From contig CAIJFI010000006.1 in assembly GCA_903819975.1 (NCBI GenBank), positions 1-64,000 on the forward strand: a stretch of DNA of 64,000 bases, in the 5' to 3' direction. Shown here one piece after another: positions 39,086-48,497 of this stretch. Source of the DNA: an uncultured Bacteroidota bacterium (lineage in GTDB: Bacteria > Bacteroidota > Bacteroidia > Chitinophagales > Chitinophagaceae). Both the position numbers and the translations under genes were made by a program. Under the pieces are notes generated by a model, which did no database searches, had not been told where the DNA came from, and saw only the letters and a program-made list of their open reading frames with translations. Position 1 is the stretch's first letter. Every line of letters begins with the position of its first letter.

Positions 39086-39283
39086 GTTGCCTTCCATTTG
39101 TTACGCTGGTTGCATATGAATTCCTTGGCGAACCTTCGCATGCACTGTAGTATTGCACAATTGTATAGTTCTAATAGCCATCTTGCCTTCAGTTTGGTTG
39201 GCTCAGCATTTATCATATTAGTACGCTGTGCTCAAAAATTCGCTACGGAATTATATGCTACCAGCTCTACAAATGATTCCAAC
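39086..39283. repeat. Long imperfect palindrome A (198 bp) of a tandem pair
   Basis: Inverted pairs share one centre (coordinate sums 78369-78371): GTTG..CATTTG at 39086 with CAAATG..CAAC ending 39283; GCTGGT 39105-39110 with ACCAGC 39260-39265; GCATAT 39112-39117 with ATATGC 39253-39258; ATTCC 39120-39124 with GGAAT 39247-39251; GCGAA 39128-39132 with TTCGC 39239-39243. The central third pairs poorly. No convincing reading frame. Confidence 0.75.
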
Positions 39284-39287
39284 TGCA

Positions 39288-39510
39288 GTTGTATCCATTA
39301 TCATTGTTGAAGATGCAATGATGCATCTTGATTCTGAACTTCGGGCTAATAGCGTTAAGAAAATTGATTTTTGATCCGATAAAAAACGCTGCATGTTTGA
39401 GCACGAAGTGCGAGTTCAGCGTTTTAGGGGATAAAATTGATTTTTAGCGTCATTAGCCCGCGAGAAGAATCTGATGCATCATGCAATCTTCACGAATAAT
39501 GGAAGGCAAC
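39288..39510. repeat. Long imperfect palindrome B (223 bp) of a tandem pair
   Basis: Inverted pairs share one centre near 39400: GTTG..CCATTAT at 39288 with AATAATGG..CAAC ending 39510; GATGCATC 39320-39327 with 39473-39480; CGGGCTAAT 39342-39350 with ATTAGCCCG 39452-39460; AAAACGCTG 39383-39391 with CAGCGTTTT 39417-39425 around an inner GCAC-GAA-GTGC hairpin. AAAATTGATTTTT occurs in both arms in direct orientation. Its right end (AATGGAAGGCAAC) is the exact inverse of palindrome A's left end. Confidence 0.8.
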
Positions 39511-39539
39511 AAAAAGGCCTCACGGTGAAGTGAGGCCTT
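39511..39539 (-). terminator. Terminator after secDF
   Basis: Perfect 10 bp stem AAGGCCTCAC / GTGAGGCCTT with a 6-base loop; the T run is on the minus strand. Confidence 0.88.
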
Positions 39540-39564
39540 AATTATAATAAACGAATTGACGTTT

Positions 39565-42546
39565 TTATTTTTTGCTATCAGCGCGTCCTAATGGTTTGCT
39601 TTTTGCAAAGTCAACCAATACAGGAGCAGCAACAAAGATAGAAGAGTAAGTACCAGTGATGATACCTATTAACATTGCAAATGCAAATCCTCTTGTTACT
39701 TCACCACCAAATATGAACAAGATTAAGATTACTAAGAATACTGTTAATGAAGTCATTACAGTACGACTTAATGTTTCGTTAATTGCTCGGTTAATGATGC
39801 TAGCGTTATCTGAACCTTTCATTAATTTAGAATCCTCACGAATACGGTCATATACAATTACCGTGTCATTCATAGAGAAACCAATAACGGTTAATACTGC
39901 AGCAATAAAGTGCTGGTCAATCTCTAATGGGAATGGAACAACTTTTCTTAAGAAACTAAATACAATCAATGTTACGAATACGTCGTGTAATAAAGAGAAG
40001 ATAGTTCCTAAAGAGTATCTCCAGTCACGGAAACGAATAAAGATGTATAAACAAATTGCAATTAAAGCAAAGATGGTTGCTTTAGTAGCACCTGCTTTTA
40101 AGTCATCAGAGATTGTAGGTAATACAGTTTGAGAACTTTGCTTGAATTGAGTATCAAATTCTTTATAGCTAGTACCTGTTGGTAATTGCTTAGCTAAGCC
40201 TTTAAACAATAAACTTTCAACTTCTTGATCGATATTATTTCCTTGCTCTTTGATTTTATAAGATGTAGTAATATTAATTTGATTCTTAGTGTCAACAGTT
40301 TTAATAATTGGAGCTTCTCCAAATACTTTCTTTAAGTCCTCACGAACTGACTCAATATTTACTGCGCTATTAAATTTAACAGTGTAGCTTCTACCACCTG
40401 CGAATTCAACACCTTGGTCAAATCCGTTAAAGAAAGATCCAATACCCATTACTAATACAACTGCAGACAACATATATGCGTACTTTCTAAATTCAATAAA
40501 TTTGAATGTAGCGTGTTTGAAGATAGATCTTGAAACAGCAGTAAAGTATTCAAAGTGTCTGTTCTTGCTAGTATAGATATCAGTGATTAAACGAGATACT
40601 AAAATTCCACAGAACAATGATAATAAGATACCAATAATTTGTGTTGTAGCGAATCCAAGTACTGGACCTAATCCAAAGTAAGCTAAAATACATGCAGTTA
40701 AAAGGGTAGTAACGTGTGCATCCAATACTGGAGACATAGAACGTTTGTAACCATCAGATACAGCCATTTGATAACTCTTACCTTTAGTTAATTCCTCTTT
40801 AATTCTTTCAAATATAATTACGTTTGTATCCACTGCCATACCAACAGTTAATACTAAACCTGCAATACCTGGAGCAGTCAATGTAAATCCTAAAGCACTT
40901 AAGATACCTATAGTAAATAATAAGTTTAAGATTAAGGCAATGTTTGCAACCCAACCACCAGTGTTGAAGTACAATAACATTAATGCAAAAATTACTAAGA
41001 AGGCAACGCCGAATGACATTAAACCACCTTGAATAGATGCTTTACCTAATGTAGGACCTACTTGTTGCTCTTGAACAATTTTAGCTGGAGCTGGTAATTT
41101 ACCGCTCTCTAATATTTCAGCTAAATCTTGTGCAGTTTTCACTTCGTAGTTACCAGATATAGAAGAGTTACCAGTGGTAATAGCTTCGTTTACATTTGGT
41201 GCAGAATATACTAAGTTGTCAAGTACAATTGCAACCGGCTTTCCAACATTCTTAGTTGTCATTTTAGCCCAGATTGTTGTACCAACTTTATCCATATTCA
41301 TCTTAATCGCAACTTTACCATTTTGATCAAAATCTTGTGCAGCATTTGCAACATGATCGCCTTCTAATTCAGCTTGACCATTGTCTAAAGTTTTGATTGC
41401 ATAAATTGGTAAAACGTCTTTTGCTTTACCGTCTTGATTGTTGTCAACTTTACCATACATGAATACCAAATTAGAAGGGAATTTAGATTTCACTTCAGGT
41501 AATGCTAACCAAGCGTTTAATTTAGCTGTATCTTTTTTTAATGTATAACCAATTTCACCTGGGAATACATACTGACCATTTTTACCTTGATAAGGTTGTG
41601 TGAATTGAACCAATTTTAATAATGGGTTCTTATTAGGATTTAATTTAGAAGTATCTAATTTAGCAGTAGCATTGCTGTCTTTGATTCCAGCTAAGTTTGC
41701 TTCAATTGCTTTATCGGCAGCTGTGATACCACCTTGAACATCTTTATTTTCTAATGTATAAACTTCAAAGAATTGTAAGTTGGCAGTAGATTGTAAGAAT
41801 GAACGAACTCTTTCTTTATCGCTAATACCAGCTAATTCAATACTGATAATACCTTTATTAGCATCAGGGTTGATGTTAGGAGAAGCAAGTCCGAATTTAT
41901 CGATACGTGTTCTTAAAATTTTATAAGTGTTGTTAAACGCAATTGTAGATTGGTCTTTTAAATAGCTTGCAACAACATCGTCAGAAGCGTCAAACTTTAA
42001 TTTACCATTACTTCTTGTAGCGAATAAAGGTGCTAATTTACCAGTAGGATTGATACGAGCATATTCCTCTCTGAATAAAGTAATTAAGTCGGCACGACTG
42101 TTTGCCTTTTTTGCAACAGCATTGCTTAATGCAGTGTTAAAAGATGGATCTTTTGTATAATTAGCCAATGATTTAATTAAGCCGTCTAAGCCCACTTCCA
42201 TGGTTACGCTCATACCGCCTTGTAAATCAAGACCTAACATTAATTCTTTTTCTTTTGCAGCAGCGTAAGTTGTTAAACCAAAACCTAATTTGGTATCTTT
42301 TGTACTGTCTAATAAATGTTTGTAATACGCTTTTTGTAAATCGCCTACACTGTCATTGTAAAGTAATTGCTCTTCTTTGTTAGAAGGGTATACTTGCTCA
42401 GCTTTAGGGAATTTTTTTACCCAAGCTGATGCCTTAGCATCCATTGCTTTTTCGTGGCTACGAACTATCCAAGTGAACGACAATTGGTAAAGACAAATTA
42501 AAATAAGCGCAATTGCAAAAAAGCGCACTAATCCTTTGAGTTGCAT
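39565..42546 (-). CDS. secDF: Protein translocase subunit SecDF (fused SecD-SecF)
   Basis: 993 residues. SecD and SecF use the proton gradient to pull secreted proteins out of the Sec channel on the periplasmic side. Here both are in one chain, as is common in Bacteroidota. One N-terminal helix (about 7-27) is followed by a large periplasmic part starting with the SecD motif LGLDLQGGMSVTMEV (about 100-115). Then come a helix bundle with GLVLTVGMAVDTNVIIFERI, the SecF half with GVEFAGGRSYTVKF and a second bundle with GFSMNDTVIVYDRIRE. The periplasmic SecD domain is larger than in E. coli. yajC, a partner subunit, lies 5 kb away. It is flanked by a terminator and the palindrome pair. Confidence 0.97.
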   Translation of the reverse strand: MQLKGLVRFFAIALILICLYQLSFTWIVRSHEKAMDAKASAWVKKFPKAEQVYPSNKEEQLLYNDSVGDLQKAYYKHLLDSTKDTKLGFGLTTYAAAKEKELMLGLDLQGGMSVTMEVGLDGLIKSLANYTKDPSFNTALSNAVAKKANSRADLITLFREEYARINPTGKLAPLFATRSNGKLKFDASDDVVASYLKDQSTIAFNNTYKILRTRIDKFGLASPNINPDANKGIISIELAGISDKERVRSFLQSTANLQFFEVYTLENKDVQGGITAADKAIEANLAGIKDSNATAKLDTSKLNPNKNPLLKLVQFTQPYQGKNGQYVFPGEIGYTLKKDTAKLNAWLALPEVKSKFPSNLVFMYGKVDNNQDGKAKDVLPIYAIKTLDNGQAELEGDHVANAAQDFDQNGKVAIKMNMDKVGTTIWAKMTTKNVGKPVAIVLDNLVYSAPNVNEAITTGNSSISGNYEVKTAQDLAEILESGKLPAPAKIVQEQQVGPTLGKASIQGGLMSFGVAFLVIFALMLLYFNTGGWVANIALILNLLFTIGILSALGFTLTAPGIAGLVLTVGMAVDTNVIIFERIKEELTKGKSYQMAVSDGYKRSMSPVLDAHVTTLLTACILAYFGLGPVLGFATTQIIGILLSLFCGILVSRLITDIYTSKNRHFEYFTAVSRSIFKHATFKFIEFRKYAYMLSAVVLVMGIGSFFNGFDQGVEFAGGRSYTVKFNSAVNIESVREDLKKVFGEAPIIKTVDTKNQINITTSYKIKEQGNNIDQEVESLLFKGLAKQLPTGTSYKEFDTQFKQSSQTVLPTISDDLKAGATKATIFALIAICLYIFIRFRDWRYSLGTIFSLLHDVFVTLIVFSFLRKVVPFPLEIDQHFIAAVLTVIGFSMNDTVIVYDRIREDSKLMKGSDNASIINRAINETLSRTVMTSLTVFLVILILFIFGGEVTRGFAFAMLIGIITGTYSSIFVAAPVLVDFAKSKPLGRADSKK

Positions 42547-42617
42547 AATAGTTTGGTTAACTGATTTTTAGTCGGCAAATATAATGGAAAGGAGGGAAAA
42601 ATAGGGCCAAAAAGGCA

Positions 42618-43094
42618 TTATTTTACAGCCGATAGCTTGATGTCAAAATATAGAGGTGCATTGCCTGGGATTGAACCAGCTCCACCCGAACCATATCCTA
42701 ATGAAGAGGGGATTAATACCTTAATTTCACCACCTACTCCAATTTTTGGAACTGCAATACCCCAACCCGGAATCAATTGGTTTAAAGGATAAGTTATTGT
42801 ACCTGCATCAAATTGGTTGCCATTCATTAATAAGCCTGTATAAGTAACTGTAATTGAGCTAGTTGCACCTGGATGAGTTGAATTACCTGGAGTGATAATT
42901 TCGTATAAAATACCACTTGGATCAGTTGTATAGTTAATTGAATGTGCTTTTGCGAAAGTTACCATTTGCTCTTGCTCACTAGCGCCTGATTTGCTACAAC
43001 TTGAAATTGTAAAAATGCCTAAAATCATAGCAAAAACTGCTAAAATCGATAGAAAACCAATGTTTTTTGGTGTTTTTGAGGTAAAAATGTTCAT
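42618..43094 (-). CDS. FKBP-type peptidyl-prolyl isomerase lipoprotein
   Basis: 158 residues from the ATG at 43094. That start overlaps the stop of the upstream gene as ATGA, implying translational coupling; the longer frame upstream lies inside that gene. A hydrophobic N-terminus ends in FTISSC with C33 as probable lipidation site. The FKBP domain (about 65-158) has SITVTYTGLLMNGNQFDAG, the LIPGWGIAVPKIGVGGEIKV region and IPSSLGYGSGGAGSIPGNAP. The cis-trans proline isomerase activity would act on proteins in the periplasm. Several otherwise conserved aromatic positions of high-activity FKBPs are altered, so activity may be modest. Confidence 0.88.
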   Translation of the reverse strand: MNIFTSKTPKNIGFLSILAVFAMILGIFTISSCSKSGASEQEQMVTFAKAHSINYTTDPSGILYEIITPGNSTHPGATSSITVTYTGLLMNGNQFDAGTITYPLNQLIPGWGIAVPKIGVGGEIKVLIPSSLGYGSGGAGSIPGNAPLYFDIKLSAVK

Positions 43095-43402
43095 TTTTTG
43101 TTTTTTATATGTTTTAATTCTTGAAACCTTTGTTCGTTCATTTCTGACGTAAACTGTTGATACAACCATCCAAAACCAATGGATATACAAATGATGGCTA
43201 TAATAATCCATATTTCGTTTCCCCAACTATTTGCTTGCATATTAGCTCGTTCATACCAACCTAGTTCAGATATAATAAGTACAAGTACGCCCAAACTTAA
43301 CCCAACACTTAATCCTCTTAAAAAAGGGCGTCGTCTGTAATGGGGCTGTAAACGCTCTTTTTCCCATTGTTGGTAAAATTTTTCTTCCTCTTGACTTATC
43401 AT
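43091..43402 (-). CDS. Small two-helix membrane protein of unknown function
   Basis: 103 residues. A charged N-terminus (EEEKFYQQWEKERLQPHYRR) is followed by two predicted membrane helices (about 30-47 and 63-82) and a charged C-terminal tail rich in Lys and Glu. I recognise no family. It is the first gene of a two-gene unit: its stop overlaps the start codon of the FKBP lipoprotein, so the two are probably made together. A -7-like sequence (CAAATTTA read on +, 43407-43414) lies 5-12 bases before the start, too close for a normal leader. Confidence 0.65.
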   Translation of the reverse strand: MISQEEEKFYQQWEKERLQPHYRRRPFLRGLSVGLSLGVLVLIISELGWYERANMQANSWGNEIWIIIAIICISIGFGWLYQQFTSEMNEQRFQELKHIKNKK

Positions 43403-43479
43403 TGGGCAAATTTATGGAATGCCTACTATAATATAAGACTCATGACGTACTTTTAATTTCAAATTAACGATTGATTATT

Positions 43480-44187
43480 ATGAAAGCAACCATTCAAAAA
43501 TGGGGTATAACTATTTATATCCTTTTATTATCAGTTCATTTATATGCACAAATATTAGGTGATTCTTTTGCTAGTTTACAATTTATTACCAAAGTTTTAT
43601 TATTACCAACTTTAATGTTGTTTTTAATATCACAGGAATTTTCACCAAATGCTCCTAAGGGAAAATGGCTAGTACTTTTTGCAATGGCAGGTTCTTTTTT
43701 AGGCGATGTATTACTTTCTTATAATAATTTATTCATTATTGGCATGGTTGCCTTTATGTCAACACATGTTTTTAATATAATGATGTTTCATAAAATTAAT
43801 CCAGCAGGTAAAGGCATGTCTACTAAGTTTAAATTATTTACTATTTTATTACTTGCATTCTGTATGATTATTTATTTCCAATTAAAAGGAGCAATGGGAG
43901 GGTTGATATATCCAATATTAGCATACATGGCTTTAATATGTAGCGCTGCTTTAATGGCCATACATGCTGGTGGAAATGCAAAAGGGGAGTTGATATCAAA
44001 GTTGTTTTGGTTTCCTGGAATGTTATTTTTTATAAGTTCAGATGCAGTTTTAGCGTTCAATAAATTTGATTGGTCAATTCATCATCCAATTAAAAATATC
44101 GGATTGGTTACAATGCTTACTTACGGAATAGCACAATTACTTTTAGCAAAAGGATATCAATTATATTTTACAAAAAAAGAAATATAA
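43480..44187 (+). CDS. YhhN family lysoplasmalogenase-like membrane protein
   Basis: 235 residues from the ATG at 43480; an in-frame TTG lies 9 bases upstream. It is strongly hydrophobic with about eight membrane helices. Family features are LLLPTLMLFL near the start, AGSFLGDVLLSY with the conserved Asp, and FFISSDAVLAFNKF with the Ser-Asp pair. Eukaryotic TMEM86 and the Legionella member hydrolyse the vinyl-ether bond of lysoplasmalogens; whether this species makes plasmalogens is unknown, so the substrate is uncertain. It ends at a terminator shared with groEL. Confidence 0.85.
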   Translation: MKATIQKWGITIYILLLSVHLYAQILGDSFASLQFITKVLLLPTLMLFLISQEFSPNAPKGKWLVLFAMAGSFLGDVLLSYNNLFIIGMVAFMSTHVFNIMMFHKINPAGKGMSTKFKLFTILLLAFCMIIYFQLKGAMGGLIYPILAYMALICSAALMAIHAGGNAKGELISKLFWFPGMLFFISSDAVLAFNKFDWSIHHPIKNIGLVTMLTYGIAQLLLAKGYQLYFTKKEI

Positions 44188-44218
44188 AAAAGTAACGATT
44201 TAATAAAAATATAATAAC

Positions 44219-44252
44219 TAAAAAAGGCCCCTCAAATGAGGAGCCTTTTTTT
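44219..44252. terminator. Bidirectional terminator between YhhN gene and groEL
   Basis: AAGGC..CTC / GAG..GCCTT stem with an internal mismatch and AAAT loop; T runs on both strands. Confidence 0.85.
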
Positions 44253-44282
44253 ATTTGCATGCGATTTAATCGCAACTTAATC

Positions 44283-45914
44283 TTAGTAACCCATGCCACC
44301 CATATCAGGAGCACCACCTTGTGGAGCAGCTGCTGGAGCTGGCTTGTCAGCAATTACACATTCTGTTGTTAACAACATAGATGCAATTGATGCTGCATTT
44401 TCTAAAGCAACTCTAGATACTTTAGTTGGATCGATAACACCTGCTTTGAATAAGTTTTCGAAAACTTCTGTTCTTGCATTGAAACCAAAGTCATCTTTAC
44501 CTTCTTTGATTTTTTGTACAACGATAGAGCCTTCGATACCGCTATTCTTAACAATCTGACGTAATGGTTCTTCAATTGCACGACGTACAATTTGGATACC
44601 AGTATTTTCGTCTTCGTTAGCACCTTTTAATTTATCTAAACTTGCAACAGCGCGAATGTAAGCAACGCCACCACCTGGTACGATACCTTCTTCAACTGCA
44701 GCACGTGTAGCGTGTAAAGCATCGTCAACACGATCTTTCTTTTCTTTCATTTCAGTTTCAGTTGCAGCACCAACGTAAAGTACAGCTACACCACCACTTA
44801 ATTTAGCTAAACGCTCTTGTAATTTTTCTTTATCGTATTCAGAAGTTGTGTTTTCAATTTGAGCCTTGATTTGATTTACACGACTTGTGATATCTGCCTT
44901 TTTACCTTTACCACCAACAATAACAGTGTTGTCTTTGTCGATAGTGATAGAAGATGCTTGACCTAAATAAGATAAGTCTGCATTTTCTAATTTGAATCCT
45001 TGCTCTTCGCTAATTACAGTACCTGCAGTTAAGATAGCAATGTCAGTTAACATTTCTTTTCTTCTGTCACCAAATCCTGGAGCTTTAACAGCAGCCACTT
45101 TGATGGTACCACGTAATTTATTAACTACCAATGTTGCCATTGCTTCACCTTCTAAATCTTCGGCAATGATTACTAATGGACGACTTGTTTGTGCAACTTT
45201 CTCTAAAATATGTAAGATGTCTTTCATTGCAGAAATCTTCTTATCATAAATTAAGATATATGGATTTTGCATTTCAGCTTCCATCTTTTCGCTATTTGTA
45301 ACGAAGTATGGAGAAACGTATCCACGATCAAATTGCATACCTTCCACAACATCAACTGTTGTATCAGTACCCTTAGCTTCTTCAACAGTAATAACACCTT
45401 CTTTACCTACTTTAGACATTGCCATTGCAATCAACTTGCCAATTTCATTATCGTTGTTAGCAGAGATAGAAGCAACTTGCTCAATCTTTTTTGTGTCGTT
45501 TCCAACAGTTTGAGATTGTGCTTTTAAGCTTGCTACCACTTTTTCAACTGCTTTATCAATACCACGCTTTAAATCCATTGGGTTTGCACCTGCAGTAACG
45601 TTTCTTAAACCTTCACTGATAATTGCTTGTGCTAATACAGTTGCAGTTGTTGTACCATCTCCAGCTTGATCAGCTGTTTTAGAAGCAACTTCCTTTACCA
45701 TTTGAGCACCAATGTTTTCAATTGGATCTTCTAAATCAATTTCTTTTGCAACAGATACACCATCTTTTGTAACAGAAGGTGAACCAAATTTTTTCTCAAT
45801 AACAACGTTACGACCTTTTGGCCCTAAAGTTACTTTTACAGCGTTGGCTAAAGTGTCAACACCTTTTTTCATTTTATTTCTCGCTTCTAAGTCGAAAAAA
45901 ATCATTTTAGACAT
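44283..45914 (-). CDS. groL: Chaperonin GroEL (Hsp60)
   Basis: 543 residues, normal length. It forms the double-ring ATP-driven folding cage with GroES. Conserved blocks: [17 protein letters not shown], the ATP-site [13 protein letters not shown], an intact apical domain, and the C-terminal [11 protein letters not shown] tail typical of the family. The first residues ([12 protein letters not shown]) allow starts at residue 1 or 4. It lies 45 bases downstream of groES in the usual groES-groEL order. I see no CIRCE inverted repeat upstream of the pair, so HrcA control is not supported. Confidence 0.99.
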   Translation of the reverse strand: MSKMIFFDLEARNKMKKGVDTLANAVKVTLGPKGRNVVIEKKFGSPSVTKDGVSVAKEIDLEDPIENIGAQMVKEVASKTADQAGDGTTTATVLAQAIISEGLRNVTAGANPMDLKRGIDKAVEKVVASLKAQSQTVGNDTKKIEQVASISANNDNEIGKLIAMAMSKVGKEGVITVEEAKGTDTTVDVVEGMQFDRGYVSPYFVTNSEKMEAEMQNPYILIYDKKISAMKDILHILEKVAQTSRPLVIIAEDLEGEAMATLVVNKLRGTIKVAAVKAPGFGDRRKEMLTDIAILTAGTVISEEQGFKLENADLSYLGQASSITIDKDNTVIVGGKGKKADITSRVNQIKAQIENTTSEYDKEKLQERLAKLSGGVAVLYVGAATETEMKEKKDRVDDALHATRAAVEEGIVPGGGVAYIRAVASLDKLKGANEDENTGIQIVRRAIEEPLRQIVKNSGIEGSIVVQKIKEGKDDFGFNARTEVFENLFKAGVIDPTKVSRVALENAASIASMLLTTECVIADKPAPAAAPQGGAPDMGGMGY

Positions 45915-45959
45915 ATCAGGTTATTTTTTTAATTCGTTAATAAGTTAATTCAATAGCAA

Positions 45960-46253
45960 TTATACAATTGCTAACACATCGCTTTCACGCATGATCAATA
46001 AGTCTTGACCTTCAATTTGAATTTCAGTTCCTGCGTATTTACCATATAAAACGGTATCACCCACTTTAACAGTAACTGGTTCGTCTTTTTTACCTGGACC
46101 TGCAGCAACAATAACACCACGTTGTGGTTTTTCTTTTGCTGTGTCTGGTATAATGATTCCTCCAGCTGTTTTTTCTTCAGCAGCGGCAGGCATCACAATT
46201 ACTCTGTCGTGTAAAGGCGTAATGTTTAGTTTTTTAGCCGTACTCTTAGCCAT
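45960..46253 (-). CDS. groS: Co-chaperonin GroES (Hsp10)
   Basis: 97 residues. It caps the GroEL ring. The family's [12 protein letters not shown] start, the mobile loop [21 protein letters not shown] and the [13 protein letters not shown] segment are intact. It is the first gene of the groES-groEL unit. The 231-base region upstream, shared with divergent nusB, contains a -7-like element on this strand (CAAATCTA read on +, 46380-46387) without a clear partner element. Confidence 0.98.
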   Translation of the reverse strand: MAKSTAKKLNITPLHDRVIVMPAAAEEKTAGGIIIPDTAKEKPQRGVIVAAGPGKKDEPVTVKVGDTVLYGKYAGTEIQIEGQDLLIMRESDVLAIV

Positions 46254-46484
46254 ACTTTATCGTTTTTGGTTTTAAATTAAATGATTTACCCTAATAACTT
46301 CAAGAACCTTGCCAATGACTTAATTACTTAATATATAAGTCAAAATTGCAGACGCAATCGGAAAATAGGGACAGGGAGGCAAATCTATGCTTAAATTTGA
46401 AGGATTGAGGCTTAATTATGTAAAAAATGTCAGTTTTTTCGGAATTATTTAGATAGCTTTGCACCCCTTATAGCTCTTATTATT

Positions 46485-47399
46485 ATGATGAACAGAAGAA
46501 ACATCCGAATTAAAGTAATGCAGGTAATGTACATGCTAGAATCAAATATTCAGGGCACGTCTAACGCATTACTGAACAAAGAATTTGACAAAACGCGTAA
46601 CTTATTCGTTTTCTTAGTTCATTTAATACACCAAGTGGCATTGTATGCCGAAGTTGAATCTCAACAAAGAGCTTCTAAAAATTTACCTAATCAAGCCGAT
46701 TTATCAGTTAATATCAAAATTGCAGGCAATACGATTGTATGGCAAACTATTGAATCTGAAGCATTTAAAAAGGCTTTTGAAGTAGTTAAACCGCACCAGT
46801 GGATTGAAGGAGATTTGGTTAAGAATTTATTTAGACAATTAACGGAGTCCAACGAATACAAAGCTTATATCAGCGAAGAAAATAGAGATAAAGCAAAAGA
46901 AAAAGAGATCCTTAAATTTATATTCGGAACCATCATTTTAGGTTCAGAAACTGCAGTAGATTATATAGACGAACATTTTACAAATTGGGAAGATGAAGGT
47001 GATATGATGATTGGCTTTGTGCTTAATTATATACAAAAACCAGGTTCTATTAATTTCCTTGATTTGGTTGGTGATGAGAAGATGAAGTTTGCTACCGATT
47101 TATTGCAAACTGCAATAGATAAAAAAACAATTTCTGAAGATATAATTAAGCCCAAATTAAAGAACTGGGATCCTGAACGTATTGCCGTAATTGATATGAT
47201 ATTATTACGTTTGGGCGTTTGTGAATTAGTTTATTTTGATACAATTCCTACAAAAGTTACTATTAATGAATATATTGATTTGGCTAAAGAATATAGTACC
47301 GAACAAAGCGGTCATTTTGTGAACGGCATTTTGGACAGTATCCACAAAGAATTGGTCGGCAATGGTAAAATTCAAAAAGTGAGCCATAAGGCCAAATAG
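46485..47399 (+). CDS. nusB: Transcription antitermination factor NusB (long form)
   Basis: 304 residues, about twice the length of E. coli NusB. The C-terminal part (about 200-300) holds the recognisable NusB core: DRIAVIDM-like sequence (PERIAVIDMILLRLGVCEL), TKVTINEYIDLAKEYSTEQSG and FVNGILDSI. The N-terminal half begins with the family's NRRNIRIKVMQVMY and has a long insert, as seen in other Bacteroidota. NusB with NusE binds boxA RNA in rRNA transcripts. The start may be either of two adjacent ATGs. A -7-like TAGCTTTG (46454-46461) precedes it. yajC follows 70 bases later. Confidence 0.93.
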   Translation: MMNRRNIRIKVMQVMYMLESNIQGTSNALLNKEFDKTRNLFVFLVHLIHQVALYAEVESQQRASKNLPNQADLSVNIKIAGNTIVWQTIESEAFKKAFEVVKPHQWIEGDLVKNLFRQLTESNEYKAYISEENRDKAKEKEILKFIFGTIILGSETAVDYIDEHFTNWEDEGDMMIGFVLNYIQKPGSINFLDLVGDEKMKFATDLLQTAIDKKTISEDIIKPKLKNWDPERIAVIDMILLRLGVCELVYFDTIPTKVTINEYIDLAKEYSTEQSGHFVNGILDSIHKELVGNGKIQKVSHKAK

Positions 47400-47469
47400 T
47401 TTCTTTAGCCTATATTTGTGTGAAGCAAATAAAGCTTACTAAATTTAAAACAAACTTAAACAAATAAAA

Positions 47470-47775
47470 ATGACAGCAATTTTATTACAAGCTCCTCAAG
47501 GTGGTGGTACATTTCAATTGGTGATGTTAGGTGGTATCATCGTAGTATTTTGGTTTTTCATGATTCGTCCACAAGCTAAAAAAGCTAAAGAACAAAAGAA
47601 ATTTATTGATGGTATGCAAAAAGGAGATAAAGTAGTTACTATTGCAGGTATTCATGGTACTATCAGTAAAGTAAACGAAGACAATACAGTTCAATTAGAA
47701 GTTAGCCCAGGTAGCTATTTAAAAATTGAAAGATCTTCTATTAGCTTAGAATGGTCTCAGGCAATTAACAAGTAG
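47470..47775 (+). CDS. yajC: Preprotein translocase subunit YajC
   Basis: 101 residues. One membrane helix (about 17-35, with MLGGIIVVFWFFMIRPQ) is followed by a small soluble domain with KGDKVVTIAGIHGTISKVN. YajC associates with SecDF at the Sec channel. The gene has a -7-like TATATTTG upstream (47411-47418) and a terminator downstream, so it may be transcribed alone between nusB and coaE. Confidence 0.96.
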   Translation: MTAILLQAPQGGGTFQLVMLGGIIVVFWFFMIRPQAKKAKEQKKFIDGMQKGDKVVTIAGIHGTISKVNEDNTVQLEVSPGSYLKIERSSISLEWSQAINK

Positions 47776-47795
47776 TTTTCACTTTTACATATTTG

Positions 47796-47847
47796 AATCC
47801 GAAATTGGAATCCTAAATACAGGAATCTAGTTTCGGATTTTTTTATT
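47796..47847 (+). terminator. Terminator after yajC
   Basis: AATCCGAAA / TTTCGGATT outer stem enclosing a shorter inner hairpin (GGAATCCT..AGGAATC), followed by a T run. Confidence 0.7.
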
Positions 47848-47867
47848 TATTTCACTTAACTTTAAGT

Positions 47868-48470
47868 ATGTCAATTGTTATAGGATTAACAGGCGGGATT
47901 GGATCTGGTAAATCTACTATTGCAAAAATTTTTGCAAATATTGGTGTGCCAGTATTTGATGCAGATTCCGCTGCAAAGAATCTTATGAATGCTAACCCCG
48001 TAATTAAGGAAAAACTAATTGCCCAATTTGGACCAGAAGTATATAAAAAGAATGAGGCGAATGTAGATATACTAGATCGAACATTATTATCTAAAATCGT
48101 TTTTAATGATGCGTATCAATTAGAAATGTTGAATGCTATAGTACATCCAATAACTATACAAGCTGCATTGGACTGGGCGGGGCTTCAAAATACACCTTAT
48201 GTTATAAAGGAAGCAGCATTATTTTTTGAATCTGGTTCTATTGCTGGGGTTCACAAAATTATTGGCGTTACAGCACCAAAGAGTTTGAAAATTCACAGAG
48301 TAATGAAAAGAGATAATTGCTCCAAAGAGGAAGTAGAAAAAAGAATGTCCAATCAAATAGATGATACGCTTAAAATGAAATTATGTGATTGGGTGATTGT
48401 GAATGACGATCAACATTTATTAATTCCACAAGTAGTTGCACTGCACGAAAAAATAATTGCTAGTTTGTAA
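47868..48470 (+). CDS. coaE: Dephospho-CoA kinase
   Basis: 200 residues. It phosphorylates the 3'-hydroxyl of dephospho-CoA, the last step of coenzyme A synthesis. The P-loop GLTGGIGSGKST is at residues 6-17, followed by VFDADSAAKNLM with the catalytic Asp, the HPITIQ segment, and the lid region with RVMKRDNCSKEEVEKRMSNQ. Normal length. The gene begins 20 bases after the yajC terminator and converges with the methyltransferase gene, with 27 bases between. Confidence 0.95.
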   Translation: MSIVIGLTGGIGSGKSTIAKIFANIGVPVFDADSAAKNLMNANPVIKEKLIAQFGPEVYKKNEANVDILDRTLLSKIVFNDAYQLEMLNAIVHPITIQAALDWAGLQNTPYVIKEAALFFESGSIAGVHKIIGVTAPKSLKIHRVMKRDNCSKEEVEKRMSNQIDDTLKMKLCDWVIVNDDQHLLIPQVVALHEKIIASL

Positions 48471-48497
48471 TCTTAGGTTTAGTAAATAAAAAGGCTA

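Noticed and set aside
39098..39310. 70-codon open frame in the palindrome region
   Set aside because: It covers palindrome A, has an atypical composition and no start context; explained better by the repeat structure.
39086..39510. Possible integron attC sites
   Set aside because: attC sites begin with RYYYAAC and end with GTTRRRY; these units begin with GTTG and end with CAAC, and no integrase gene is in the window.
39656..40132. 158-codon open frame opposite secDF
   Set aside because: Antisense shadow of the SecF transmembrane region; no independent support.
46254..46484. CIRCE/HrcA operator upstream of groES
   Set aside because: I looked for TTAGCACTC-N9-GAGTGCTAA and found nothing similar.
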